In this document: piece by piece, positions 35,944 to 44,579 of the stretch | Position numbering within the stretch: the stretch's first letter is position 1 | Layout of the letters: each line of letters opens with the position of its first letter | DNA from: JAOUEA01 sp035711865 | GTDB lineage: Bacteria; Actinomycetota; UBA4738; HRBIN12 | NCBI GenBank assembly: GCA_035711865.1 | Contig: DASTBT010000108.1 | Coordinates: 1 to 48,064 of the forward strand | Reading direction: 5' to 3' | Length of the DNA: 48,064 nucleotides | Made by a program: the position numbers and the translations under genes | The notes under the pieces: model-generated | The model's input: the letters and a program-made list of their open reading frames with translations, nothing else | Databases searched by the model: none | What the model was told of the DNA's origin: nothing

Positions 35944-38325
35944 CTACTCGGCGGCCGGTTCGCCGCCCGTGGGTGCCTGCGCGCCGCTCGGTGCGTCGGC
36001 CTGGCCGCGATCGGCGCCACCGGCACCGCCACCGTCGGCGTCGCGGAACCTCCTGCCTCGGCGCTCGGACCCTCGATCGCCGCGGTCGCGCCCGCCCCGG
36101 TCGCCACGGTCACGCCCGCCGCGTGGGCCACGGTCGCGCGAGCCGCCGGCTTCGTCAGCCTGACCCTCGGGCGCCGCCCACTCCTCGCCGACCGGCTTCA
36201 AGCTGATCTTTCCCTGCGTGTCGATGTCTTCGACCAGGACCGTGAGCTCGTCGCCTTCCTTGACGGCCTCCTCGACGCTGCTGAGCCGTTTGCCGCGGCC
36301 GAGCTTCGAGATGTGCACGAGGCCGTCGCGGCCCGGCACGAGGTTCACGAACGCCCCGAACGTGGTCGTCTTGACGACCGTGCCCTCGTACTGCTCTCCG
36401 ACGAGCACGGGCCGCGGATTCGCGATCTCGTCGATCATGCGCGAGGCCTCGTCGGCTCCCTCGGCACCCAGCGTGGAACCGATCAGCACCGTGCCGTCGT
36501 CCTGGATGTCGATGTCGGCCCCGGTCATCGCGATGATCTCGTTGATGCGCTTGCCCTTGGGCCCGATCACCTCGCCGATCTTGTCCACCGGGATCTGGAT
36601 CGAGATGATGCGCGGCGCCTTGGCGTTGACCTCCTCGCGAGGCGCGGGGATCGCGGCTTCCATCACGTCGAGGATCTGGAACCGAGCCTCGCGCGCCTGC
36701 TTGAGCGCGTCGGCCAACACCGATCCCGGCAAGCCGGTCACCTTCATGTCGAGCTGGATCGCGGTGACGAACTCTCGCGTGCCGGCGACCTTGAAGTCCA
36801 TGTCGCCCAGCGCGTCTTCCGCGCCGAGGATGTCAGTGAGGGTCACGAACACCCCTTCGTCGGCGATCATGCCCATCGCGATGCCCGCGACGGGCGCCTT
36901 GATCGGAACGCCGGCGTCCATCAGCGAGAGGGTGGAGCCGCAGACGCTCGCCATCGACGTGGAGCCGTTCGAGCTCACCACGTCGCTCACGAGCCGCAGG
37001 GCGTAAGGGAACTCGTCCTCGTGCGGCACGACCGGGATCAGGGCACGCTCGGCGAGCGCCCCGTGACCGATCTCGCGCCGGCGCGGCGACCCGACGCGAC
37101 CGGTCTCGCCCGTCGAGAACGGCGGGAAGTTGTAGTGGTGCATGTAGCGTTTCGTGTCCTCCAGGTCGAGCGTGTCGATCATCTGAGTCATGCGCAGCAT
37201 GCCGAGCGTCGTGGTGCTCAGCACCTGGGTGTCGCCGCGGCTGAACAGGGCCGACCCGTGCGCGCGCTTCAGCACCCCGACCTCGGCCGACAGCTGCCTG
37301 ATCTCGGTCGGCGTGCGGCCGTCGAGCCGGATGCCCTCCCGGATGACGCGCGCCCGCATGACCTTCTTCTGTACCTGCTTCCAGGCAGCGCCGAACTCCC
37401 CGAGCCGGTCTGCTCCCTCGTCGCCCATGCTGGTCGCGAGGTGCGTCTTGGTCTCGGCTTTCAGCTCGCCGAGCTTCGCCTCACGCTCCGCCTTGTCGGG
37501 CACGATGGCCTCGGCGAGGCGGTCGGCGGCGAAGCCGGAGACGATCTCGTAGACGTCGTCGCCGTAGAGGGCGCGCGGGGTCCATCCCTGCTCCTTCACC
37601 CCGGCCTCGTCGACGAAGGACCGCTGGGCGTCGACCTGCTCGGCGATCGCTCGCTTGGCCGCCTCGAGGCCCTCGGCCACGGCCTCCTCGGTCGGAGCGG
37701 CCGCGCCACCCGCGAGCAGTTCCCACGTGGCGTCGGGGGCCTCGCCCTCGATCATCAACACGTCGATCTCACCCTCGTCGTTCTTGCGCCCCGCCACCAC
37801 GATGTCGAACGTGGCCCCTTCGATCTCCTGGAACGTCGGATTGACGACCCACTCCCCCTCGATCATGCCCATGCGCACCGAGGCCACGGGTCCGTCGAAG
37901 GGCAGGCCTGCGAGACACGTCGCGATCGATGCCGCGTTCATCGCGGGGATGTCGTAGGGGTTCTCCCCGTCCACGCCGAGCACGGTGACGATCACCTGCA
38001 CCTCGTCGCGGAACCCGTCGCGGAACGTCGGCCGCAGCGGTCGATCGATCAGGCGGCAGGTCAGGATCGCGGTCTCCGAAGGCCGGCCCTCCCGCCGGAA
38101 GAAGCTGCCGGGGATCTTGCCCGCGGCATACATGCGCTCTTCCACGTCGATGGTGAGCGGGAAGAAGTCGATGCCCTCCCGGGGATCGCTGCTGACGCAC
38201 GTGGCGAGCACCTGCGTCTCGCCGTACGTGACGAAGACGGCGCCGTCGGCGAGCTTGGCCATGCGGCCGCTCTCGAACGTGATGTCCCGAGCACCGAACG
38301 GCTGGGACTTGGTGATGACGGCCAT
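35944..38325 (-). CDS. pnp: Polyribonucleotide nucleotidyltransferase (PNPase)
   Basis: Phosphorolytic 3'-5' exoribonuclease. The 793-residue protein has the two RNase PH-like domains: first with FFPLTIDVEERMYAAGKIPGSFFRREGRPSETAIL; second with IRQLSAEVGVLKRAHGSALFSRGDTQVL and PYALRLVSDVVSSNGSTSMASVCG...DAGVPIKAPVAGIAMG. The helical linker, a KH domain (EVIGPKGKRINEI) and an S1 domain (YEGTVVKTTTFGAFVNLVPGRDGLVHISKL) follow. The last 60 or so residues are an RG/RGG-like tail (GGRDRGDRGG repeated). The ATG at 38325 has the ribosome site AAGGAGGAAGG. Two tandem hairpins stand in its leader. Confidence 0.97.
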   Translation of the reverse strand: MAVITKSQPFGARDITFESGRMAKLADGAVFVTYGETQVLATCVSSDPREGIDFFPLTIDVEERMYAAGKIPGSFFRREGRPSETAILTCRLIDRPLRPTFRDGFRDEVQVIVTVLGVDGENPYDIPAMNAASIATCLAGLPFDGPVASVRMGMIEGEWVVNPTFQEIEGATFDIVVAGRKNDEGEIDVLMIEGEAPDATWELLAGGAAAPTEEAVAEGLEAAKRAIAEQVDAQRSFVDEAGVKEQGWTPRALYGDDVYEIVSGFAADRLAEAIVPDKAEREAKLGELKAETKTHLATSMGDEGADRLGEFGAAWKQVQKKVMRARVIREGIRLDGRTPTEIRQLSAEVGVLKRAHGSALFSRGDTQVLSTTTLGMLRMTQMIDTLDLEDTKRYMHHYNFPPFSTGETGRVGSPRRREIGHGALAERALIPVVPHEDEFPYALRLVSDVVSSNGSTSMASVCGSTLSLMDAGVPIKAPVAGIAMGMIADEGVFVTLTDILGAEDALGDMDFKVAGTREFVTAIQLDMKVTGLPGSVLADALKQAREARFQILDVMEAAIPAPREEVNAKAPRIISIQIPVDKIGEVIGPKGKRINEIIAMTGADIDIQDDGTVLIGSTLGAEGADEASRMIDEIANPRPVLVGEQYEGTVVKTTTFGAFVNLVPGRDGLVHISKLGRGKRLSSVEEAVKEGDELTVLVEDIDTQGKISLKPVGEEWAAPEGQADEAGGSRDRGPRGGRDRGDRGGRDRGDRGSERRGRRFRDADGGGAGGADRGQADAPSGAQAPTGGEPAAE

Positions 38326-38344
38326 GAGGCCCTTCCTCCTTGAA

Positions 38345-38406
38345 GATGTGCGCACGGTCGAGCGTGCGACGTGATGATGTGCGCACGGTGGGCCGTGCGA
38401 CACGTT
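38345..38406 (-). repeat. Two tandem 31-bp hairpin repeats in the pnp leader
   Basis: Bases 38345-38375 and 38376-38406 are direct repeats of a 31-bp unit beginning GATGTGCGCACGGT. Each holds its own inverted repeat (CGCACG...CGTGCG, with a compensating loop change between copies). They lie 20-80 bases upstream of the pnp ATG, next to the ribosome site. They could be an RNA control element or the remains of a duplicated terminator. Confidence 0.7.
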
Positions 38407-38575
38407 CCTGCGCGCCGCAGCCGCGGGCACAGGTGGAGGGGCGGGTCGGCCGATCCTCAGTGGTGGGCCGCCGGGCTCGCCGCAGGGCGTACGTCCGGTA
38501 GCTCGCTACTGATTACCGACCTGGATCCCGCCCCCGGCGGGACGGTCGTTCGTTCGCATCACTCCCCACGTGCCT

Positions 38576-38601
38576 CGTTCGGGCGCCGGGCGCACCGAAC
38601 G
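38576..38601 (-). terminator. Strong hairpin after rpsO
   Basis: A 7-bp outer stem CGTTCGG/CCGAACG encloses an inner GCGC/GCGC stem with a 3-base loop. It starts 10 bases beyond the rpsO stop. There is no T tract, as usual in this GC-rich DNA. It could attenuate read-through from rpsO into pnp or stabilise the rpsO 3' end. Confidence 0.55.
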
Positions 38602-38611
38602 GACGCCACGG

Positions 38612-38881
38612 TCAGCGGCGCAGGCCCAGTCGCGAGATCACGTCGCGGTAGCGATCGATGTCCTCGCGGCGAAGGTAGTCGAGCAGCCGGCGGCGGCGTC
38701 CCACCATCTTGAGCAAACCGCGACGCGACGCGTGATCGTGCTTGTGGGTCTTGAGGTGCTCCGTCAGCTCGGCGATGCGGGTGGTCAGCACCGCGATCTG
38801 CACCTCCGCCGAGCCCGTGTCGCCATCGGAACGGGCGTACTCGGCGATGATCTGGGACTTGGATTCCTTCGTCAACGTCAT
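38612..38881 (-). CDS. rpsO: 30S ribosomal protein S15
   Basis: Primary 16S rRNA-binding protein of the small subunit. From the ATG at 38881 it has 89 residues, the same as E. coli S15. The conserved segments are TKESKSQIIAEYARSDGDTGSAEVQIAVLT, LTEHLKTHKHDHASRRGLLKMVGRRRRLLDYL and the basic C-terminus. A TTG two codons upstream (38887) is also in frame and lies only 6 bases after a -10-like TACGCT (38899-38894), so it or the ATG may be used on a nearly leaderless mRNA. It precedes pnp, the usual order. Confidence 0.97.
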   Translation of the reverse strand: MTLTKESKSQIIAEYARSDGDTGSAEVQIAVLTTRIAELTEHLKTHKHDHASRRGLLKMVGRRRRLLDYLRREDIDRYRDVISRLGLRR

Positions 38882-38950
38882 GGTCAATCGTCAAGCGTAC
38901 CAGCGGGGATCCGGGCCTGACCGAACCGGTCACCACGTTACGATGAGCTG

Positions 38951-39601
38951 ATGCGCAGCCTCGGGGACCGGTTGCTCCTGGCCTGCGGCCTTCTCGGCCC
39001 CGCGGCGTTCACCGCGGCGTGGGTCGCCGGCGGATCCCGTCAGTCCGGCTACTCCGTCGCGAACGAGCACATCAGCGGGCTGGCCGCGCCCGACGCCCGA
39101 ACGCCGATCCTCATGACCGCCGGATTCATGGCGCTCGGTCTGAGCACGTTGGGATTCGCGGCGGCCCTCAATCGCCGATTCGGCACCACCGCGCGTGCAC
39201 CCCAGCTCCTCGGAGCGTCCGGGCTCGCGATCTGCGCCGCGGGCATCCTGCGTCGCGATCGCATGTCGAACGTTCCGTTGCTCGGCGATGATCCGGTCGA
39301 GCGTCAGTCGTGGATCAACGACGCGCACGACATCGCCTCGGTCGTCGGGCACGTCTGCGCGACCTCGGGGCTCCTCTCGCTCGCCGCTCGTCTCCGCCGT
39401 GAACCGGGGCTCCGTGATCTGGCCCTGCCGGCCGCCGGAACCGCGCTCGCCTCGAGCGGGCTGATGTCCTACTTCGCGCGCGACGTGGTCCGGCCGGGAA
39501 ACGGCGTCGTGCAGCGGATCGGCATCTCGTTCCCCCTCGCCTTCACCGCGCTCCTCGCCGGGCGGCTGTTGCGGGAACCTCGAGGTGCTCCGGCCGGGTG
39601 A
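38951..39601 (+). CDS. DUF998-like multi-pass membrane protein
   Basis: A 216-residue membrane protein with about six hydrophobic helices and the look of the DUF998 family. It has an N-terminal LLACGLLGPAAFTAAWVAGG helix, then SGYSVANEHISGLAAPDARTP, a polar loop with the SxL-A pattern seen in that family. The following helices include GFMALGLSTLGFAAAL and SFPLAFTALLAGRLL. The HDIAS segment after the fourth helix also fits DUF998. The role is unknown. It lies alone on the plus strand between rpsO and ribF, where most relatives have nothing. The -10 TACGAT (38939-38944) ends 6 bases before the ATG. Confidence 0.75.
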   Translation: MRSLGDRLLLACGLLGPAAFTAAWVAGGSRQSGYSVANEHISGLAAPDARTPILMTAGFMALGLSTLGFAAALNRRFGTTARAPQLLGASGLAICAAGILRRDRMSNVPLLGDDPVERQSWINDAHDIASVVGHVCATSGLLSLAARLRREPGLRDLALPAAGTALASSGLMSYFARDVVRPGNGVVQRIGISFPLAFTALLAGRLLREPRGAPAG

Positions 39602-39638
39602 TCCGCCGGCCGGCCCGATGGCCGCGCACGCTGCCGGG

Positions 39639-40580
39639 TCAGGCGAGCGAGGCGTCGGGCACCACCGTTCGCGTGCGCACGACGTCGTCGCCGATCGCAC
39701 TCACCAACTCCTCGATCGAGTCGTAACGCTCCTCGTCCCGGAGCCGCTGCCAGAACTCGATCGCGAGCGGTTCGCCTCTTAGCTCGTCGCCCTCGTAGTC
39801 GAGCAGGAACGCTTCGACGTGCAGCGGCTCCACACCGAACGTCGGATTCGTCCCGACGTCGATGGCGGCGCGGTACCGCCGCCCGCGGAGATCGGCCACG
39901 CCGGCGTAGATCCCCCGGCCCGGCAACAGGAGCCGAGGCCACGTGCGCAGATTGGCGGTCGGATAGCCGAGCCCTTTCCCACGACCGTGGCCCGAGACGA
40001 CCTCGCCGTCGAGGACGAACCGCCTCCCCAGCGACAGCGTCGGCCAGTCGAGATCACCCTCGGCCAGCGCCTCACGGATCGAAGACGACGAAACGGTCCG
40101 GCCGCGCAGCTCGAGCAGAGGCACGCCCTCTGCGGACAGGCCCAACCCCGGGCCCATCTCCTGGAGCGCCCGGACGGTGCCCGCGGCCTTGAAACCGAAC
40201 GTGAAGTTGGCGCCCATCGCAGCGTGCCGGGCATGCACGCCTCGCACGAGCACGTCTCGAACGAAATCCTCGGCGGGGATCCGGGAGAAGCTGGGGGTGA
40301 ACTCGAGGACCACGAGCAGGTCGAGCCCCCTGGCTTCGATCAACGAGGCCTTGCGCTCGACCATGGTGAGCAGGCGCGGCTCGCTGCCAGGCGTCAGCAC
40401 CTCCCGGGGATGGCGGTCGAACGTGAGACCGACCGAGCGGATACCGCGCTCCCGAGCTCGCGCCACCGTGGTGTCGATGACCGAACGGTGGCCGAGATGG
40501 ACCCCATCGAAGAACCCGACGGTGACGACGGACGGTTCCTCCGCCAACGGCAACGATCCGATCCCGCGCACGACCTGCAT
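39639..40580 (-). CDS. ribF: Bifunctional riboflavin kinase/FAD synthetase
   Basis: Makes FMN from riboflavin and FAD from FMN. The 313-residue product has the N-terminal nucleotidyltransferase domain (VVTVGFFDGVHLGHRSVI near residue 19; SVGLTFDRHPREVL; the SSSSIREAL loop equivalent to the ISSTRIR motif). The C-terminal flavokinase domain carries GHGRGKGLGYPTANLR and the catalytic Glu in VEPLHVEAFLLDY. Length is typical. The -10 TACGCT ends 8 bases before the ATG. In relatives ribF directly follows truB; here the 6.8-kb cassette separates them. Confidence 0.97.
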   Translation of the reverse strand: MQVVRGIGSLPLAEEPSVVTVGFFDGVHLGHRSVIDTTVARARERGIRSVGLTFDRHPREVLTPGSEPRLLTMVERKASLIEARGLDLLVVLEFTPSFSRIPAEDFVRDVLVRGVHARHAAMGANFTFGFKAAGTVRALQEMGPGLGLSAEGVPLLELRGRTVSSSSIREALAEGDLDWPTLSLGRRFVLDGEVVSGHGRGKGLGYPTANLRTWPRLLLPGRGIYAGVADLRGRRYRAAIDVGTNPTFGVEPLHVEAFLLDYEGDELRGEPLAIEFWQRLRDEERYDSIEELVSAIGDDVVRTRTVVPDASLA

Positions 40581-40666
40581 CGCGCGAGAGCGTAGCGGAC
40601 CGGTTTCTGTGCACCGGGCTCGACCCGGACCGGCCCCTCGGCGGCCCACTGGAGTACGGTTCGGAC

Positions 40667-41575
40667 ATGCGGAGCCGAGCCGTCGCGTCGCTCCTGACGC
40701 TCGTGTTCGTCGTCGTCTCGTGCGGGTCGGACGAGCCCTCGACCGAGCGAGACGACGACGTGATCACGGTTGCGTCGTTCGACTTCGACGAGAGCGAGGT
40801 GGTCGCGGACCTCTACGTCGAGGGCCTTCGGTCGGCTGGGTTCGAAGTCCGCCACATCCGCCGGGTGGGGACCCGCGAGGTAGTGCTCCCCGCTCTCGAG
40901 CTCGGCCTGATCGATGTGGTCCCCGAGTACACGGGCAGCGCGGTCGGGTTCCTCGGAGAAGAGCCGTCGATCGACGCATCGTCGACCTACGAGACCCTCC
41001 GGACCCTGCTCTCCCCCAGGGGTCTCGATGCCCTCGCACCGGCTCCCGCGCAGAGCCGGAACGGACTCGTCGTCACATCGGATCGCGCGGCGGCCGACGG
41101 ACTCCGGACGATCAGCGACCTTCGCGGACTCGCCCAGGACATGACGCTCGGGGGCCCACCCGAGTGCCCCGAACGAGCGCTCTGCCTGCCCGGGCTCTCC
41201 GAGCGGTACGGGCTCGAGTTCGGCTCGTTCCTCCCGCTGGACGCGGGCGGACCGATCACCTCCGAGGCGATCCGGCGCGGCACCGTCGACGTGGGTGTGT
41301 TGTTCACCAGTGCCGGCGATCTCGCCCAGCGCGGCCTCGTGCTCCTGAGAGACGATCGCCGATTGCAGCCCGCGGAGAATGTCACGCCGATCGTCCGGCT
41401 GGAGGCCGAGGACCGGTTCGGCGACGAGATGATCGACGCGCTCGACGCCGTCTCGGCCCGGTTGACCACGCGCGCGCTCAGGCGACTGAACTCCCTCGTG
41501 CGGGACGGGGCCACGACTCGCGACGCCGCGATCGCGTGGTTGAGCGAGTATGGGCTCTCCGAGCCCTCCGGGTAG
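40667..41575 (+). CDS. Orphan OpuAC/ProX-type substrate-binding lipoprotein
   Basis: A 302-residue exported lipoprotein: basic start, hydrophobic run and lipobox VVSC at about residue 19. It then has a type II periplasmic-binding fold of the glycine-betaine/choline/carnitine group. Diagnostic strands are ITVASFDFDESEVVADLYVEGLRSAGFEV and ALELGLIDVVPEYTGSAVGFL, the latter nearly identical in pattern to OpuBC/OpuCC. The aromatic cage cannot be verified. No permease or ATPase gene is near, so it either serves a distant transporter or has become a sensor for the cassette that follows. The -10 TACGGT ends 6 bases before the ATG. Confidence 0.85.
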   Translation: MRSRAVASLLTLVFVVVSCGSDEPSTERDDDVITVASFDFDESEVVADLYVEGLRSAGFEVRHIRRVGTREVVLPALELGLIDVVPEYTGSAVGFLGEEPSIDASSTYETLRTLLSPRGLDALAPAPAQSRNGLVVTSDRAAADGLRTISDLRGLAQDMTLGGPPECPERALCLPGLSERYGLEFGSFLPLDAGGPITSEAIRRGTVDVGVLFTSAGDLAQRGLVLLRDDRRLQPAENVTPIVRLEAEDRFGDEMIDALDAVSARLTTRALRRLNSLVRDGATTRDAAIAWLSEYGLSEPSG

Positions 41576-41606
41576 CATCCGGAGGACGGGAGGGCGAAGA
41601 GACCAC

Positions 41607-43292
41607 GTGGATGCCGCCGAGAGCACGAGCCCGAGCGCCCAACGGTCGGGGCGTTCGCCATCCCACCCCGGCCTGCGCAGACGTCCGTCGGGCGAGGCGC
41701 CGCCGCTTCCTCGCGATCTCGGAAGCAGCAAGTTCTGGCTGTTCATGGCCGCGTACCTCGTCGCCACGATCGTCGGCGTGTTGCTCTTCGACCCCTCGGA
41801 GCGGCTCCTCCAACGGGTCGACACCGCCGTCCTCCGATGGTTCGCTTCGTGGCGGACGAACCTGCTCACCGACGTCATGGAGACGATCGCGCTCCTCACG
41901 TCGAGTTGGGCGATCCGCATCCTGCGATGGACCACGATCGTGACCTTGGTCGTCGTGCGCCGCTGGCGTCACCTCGTCGTGTTCGTGGGCGCGCTGATCG
42001 TCGAGGGTGTCGTGACCTACTTGCTCACGCAGGCGATCCATCGGCCTCGACCCTTCGACGTGATCACGGTGGGGGCTTGGCAAGGGTTCTCGATGCCCTC
42101 CCGAGGCGTGGCGGCCCTCGCGGTGACACTCGTTGGGCTGACGTACTCGCTGATCCCCCACGGGCGCCAACGAGACGCCGCCAAGTGGGCGATCGGTGGG
42201 ATCCTCGGCGCCGTCTGCATCACCCGCGTCTACCTCGGCATCGACCACCCCACCGACGCGCTCTTCGGCGCCGTCCTGGGCGTGGCGATCGGACTCACCG
42301 CCTTCCGATGGTTCACCCCCAACGACGTGTTCCCGGTGACCTATCGGCGTGGGAAGGCAGCGCACCTCGACATCGGCGGGCGCCGCGGTGAGGCCATCGT
42401 CGCCGCGGTCGGGCAACAGCTCGGCTACGAGGTGCTCGACGTGCACCCGGTCGGGCTCGCCGGGTCGGGCGGGTCGACCCCCCTGCGGCTGCACGTCCGT
42501 GAGGCAGGATCGGACCGGGAACAGCGGCTCTTCGCGAAGCTCTACGCGAAGAGCCATGTGCGAGCGGACCGCTGGTACAAGCTCGGCCGCACGATCCTGT
42601 ACGGCAAGCTCGAAGACGAAACCCCGTTCCAGACGGTCCGCCGATTCGTGGAGTACGAGGACCACATGCTGCGTCTCATGGCCGACCTCGACCTCCCCGT
42701 GCCGCGTCCCTACGGGATCGTGGAGATCACGCCCGAACGCGAGTACATGATCGTGATGGAGTTCTTCGACGGGGCGGTGGAGATCGGCGAAGCCGAGATC
42801 GACGACGGCGTGATCGACCAGGGTCTGGAGCTCGTCCGCGAGATGTGGGACGCAGGACTCGCGCACCGCGACATCAAGCCGGCGAACCTGATGGTGGCCG
42901 ACGGGCAGATGAAGCTCATCGACGTGTTCTTCGTGCAGGTTCGGCCCTCGCCCTGGCGGCAGGCCGTCGACCTGGCCAACATGATGATGGTGCTCGGTCT
43001 CCGATCGGATGCGCAGCGCGTGTACGAACACGCGCTGCGCTACTTCACCCCCGACGAGATCGCAGAGGCGTTCTCGGCGACCCGCGGGGTCGCGAGCCCC
43101 ACGCAGCTGCGCTCGATGATGAAGGAGGACGGCCGGGACCTCGTCGCGGAGTTCCGGGCGCTCGCCCCGAGCCGTGAACCGATGAAGATCCAGCGGTGGA
43201 GCTTCCGCAGGGTCCTGCTGACGCTCGGTGTGCTCACCGCGGCCCTGATCTCCATCGGGCTCATCGTCTCCAACTGGGCGGTCTTCGCGTGA
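41607..43292 (+). CDS. Membrane protein: degenerate PAP2 domain fused to a kinase-like domain (paralog 1)
   Basis: A 561-residue fusion. Residues 42-235 hold about six membrane helices with the PAP2 phosphatase layout, but the catalytic positions are altered: the Lys of K-x6-RP is Thr141 (TQAIHRPRP), PSGH is PSRG (164-167), and the nucleophile His of SRxxxxxHxxxD is Asp213 (TRVYLGIDHPTD). Residues 250-500 are protein-kinase-like: Lys311 in LFAKLYAK, Glu351 in the next helix, HRDIKPAN (420-427), and Asp439 in LIDV at the DFG place, followed by RPSPWRQAVDLANMM. A last helix (about 537-558) anchors the C-terminus. The GTG at 41607 has a GGAGGG site; an ATG at 41550 would overlap the previous gene. 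Substrate unknown. Confidence 0.85.
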   Translation: MDAAESTSPSAQRSGRSPSHPGLRRRPSGEAPPLPRDLGSSKFWLFMAAYLVATIVGVLLFDPSERLLQRVDTAVLRWFASWRTNLLTDVMETIALLTSSWAIRILRWTTIVTLVVVRRWRHLVVFVGALIVEGVVTYLLTQAIHRPRPFDVITVGAWQGFSMPSRGVAALAVTLVGLTYSLIPHGRQRDAAKWAIGGILGAVCITRVYLGIDHPTDALFGAVLGVAIGLTAFRWFTPNDVFPVTYRRGKAAHLDIGGRRGEAIVAAVGQQLGYEVLDVHPVGLAGSGGSTPLRLHVREAGSDREQRLFAKLYAKSHVRADRWYKLGRTILYGKLEDETPFQTVRRFVEYEDHMLRLMADLDLPVPRPYGIVEITPEREYMIVMEFFDGAVEIGEAEIDDGVIDQGLELVREMWDAGLAHRDIKPANLMVADGQMKLIDVFFVQVRPSPWRQAVDLANMMMVLGLRSDAQRVYEHALRYFTPDEIAEAFSATRGVASPTQLRSMMKEDGRDLVAEFRALAPSREPMKIQRWSFRRVLLTLGVLTAALISIGLIVSNWAVFA

Positions 43293-43855
43293 AGGTTCGA
43301 GCGATCCTCCTGGCGATCGCCGCGGCGTCCGCCGGTGCCGCGTGTTCGACGAGCGATGAGAGCCGGCCCGTCTGTTCGCGGCACGATGCATCGATCCTGA
43401 TGCTCGAGGCGCAGTCCGTCCCTTCGGCCACGTTCCTCCCCTGCATCGCCGAGCTGCCGATCGGCTGGGACTTCGGCGGGTCCCAGGTGCGCGACGGCGG
43501 CACGACGTTGTGGCTCGACCACGACCGGGCCGGCCTCCATGCGGTGGAAGTCGTGCTCGCGCCGAGGTGCGACGTTGCCGCCGCGGTCGAGGTCCCGCCC
43601 GCACCCGACGAGGTCGGTATGCGGACGTACCAGCAGCCTGAGACCCTCGACCCGTTCGTCAGCACCCGCTCCTTGCTGTTCCCGGGCGGCTGCATCGAGT
43701 ACCGCTACCGATTCTCCGAAGGGTCCGCGTCGGCCCTCGTCATCGAGGCGGACCGTGCCCTGTCCTCGGTGCCGCGCACCACGGTCGTCACCCAGGTTCG
43801 CCGGAACTTCGACCTCTCGCTCTGTGGCGCCGGGGCCACGAAATGCGCGGGATAG
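43289..43855 (+). CDS. Cysteine-rich lipoprotein of unknown function
   Basis: A 188-residue lipoprotein. Its signal (VKVRAILLAIAAASAGAAC) ends at a lipobox Cys near residue 19. The mature part has six more cysteines (RPVCSRH, FLPCIAEL, APRCDVA, GGCIEYR, LSLCGAG, TKCAG), so three disulfides are likely outside the membrane. The centre is beta-rich (TTLWLDHDRAGLHAVEVVLAP). No family is recognised. The GTG start overlaps the stop of the PAP2-kinase gene (GTGA), so the two are translated together and probably act together. Confidence 0.75.
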   Translation: MKVRAILLAIAAASAGAACSTSDESRPVCSRHDASILMLEAQSVPSATFLPCIAELPIGWDFGGSQVRDGGTTLWLDHDRAGLHAVEVVLAPRCDVAAAVEVPPAPDEVGMRTYQQPETLDPFVSTRSLLFPGGCIEYRYRFSEGSASALVIEADRALSSVPRTTVVTQVRRNFDLSLCGAGATKCAG

Positions 43856-43864
43856 CGGTCGACG

Positions 43865-44578
43865 ATGCTCACCGACCACCGGCGCGCGCTCCGCTTCTCG
43901 GTCGTCCTCCTCGCCTGCCTCACATTCATGTTGGTCGCGGTCGGACGTCACCCCGAGGCTGAGGCGCCCCGGACGACGATCGCCTTCGTCGGCGAGTTCG
44001 ACGCCACGGTGCAGCGATGGTCCGACGACATCAGGGTCGACCCCGTCACCGGGCTCTTCGAGTTCCTGAGCCTGATCGGCGGCGGGCTCGTGACGATCCC
44101 GCTCCGCATCGCGGTCTCCGCGTGGCTCGTGATCCGCCGGCGCTTCGTCGCCCTCTCGGCGTTCGTGCTGACCTGGGCCGCGTCGGAGGTCCTGCTCACA
44201 TGGTTCAAGCTCTTCTTCCATCGGGGCCGTCCCCCCGACCCCCTCGTCGACACCGTGGGGTTCTCGTTCCCCTCGGGGCATGCCGTCGCCGGTGCGGCGC
44301 TGGCCGTCGCCCTCGTGCTGGTGTCCCTGCAACCGGGACCCCTCCGCCGGAAGTGGGAGCTGGCTGCGGTCGGCTTCACGTTCGTGATGGCGCTCTCGCG
44401 GGTCTACCTCTCAGCCCACTGGTTCTCCGACGTGGTGACCGGCGTGTTGCTCGGCACGGGGATCGCGCTCGGATCGGCCGCGCTCGTCACCGAGATCACG
44501 AACGTGCTCACCCAACGCGGCGCGCTCCCGATCCCGGAACAGCCGCCGGGCGATCCATTGGATCCGACGCTGTCCTGA
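43865..44578 (+). CDS. PAP2 family phosphatase with intact active site
   Basis: A 237-residue integral membrane phosphatase of the type 2 phosphatidic acid phosphatase superfamily. All three catalytic motifs are complete: K-x6-RP at Lys115 to Pro123 (KLFFHRGRP), PSGH at 136-139, and SR-x5-H-x3-D at 178-189 (SRVYLSAHWFSD) with nucleophile His185 and general base His139. Substrates of such enzymes include phosphatidate and undecaprenyl pyrophosphate. It lies 9 bases after the lipoprotein gene, so it is in the same operon. It is the only one of three PAP2 domains in the cassette that should be active. Confidence 0.92.
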   Translation: MLTDHRRALRFSVVLLACLTFMLVAVGRHPEAEAPRTTIAFVGEFDATVQRWSDDIRVDPVTGLFEFLSLIGGGLVTIPLRIAVSAWLVIRRRFVALSAFVLTWAASEVLLTWFKLFFHRGRPPDPLVDTVGFSFPSGHAVAGAALAVALVLVSLQPGPLRRKWELAAVGFTFVMALSRVYLSAHWFSDVVTGVLLGTGIALGSAALVTEITNVLTQRGALPIPEQPPGDPLDPTLS

Positions 44579-44579
44579 C

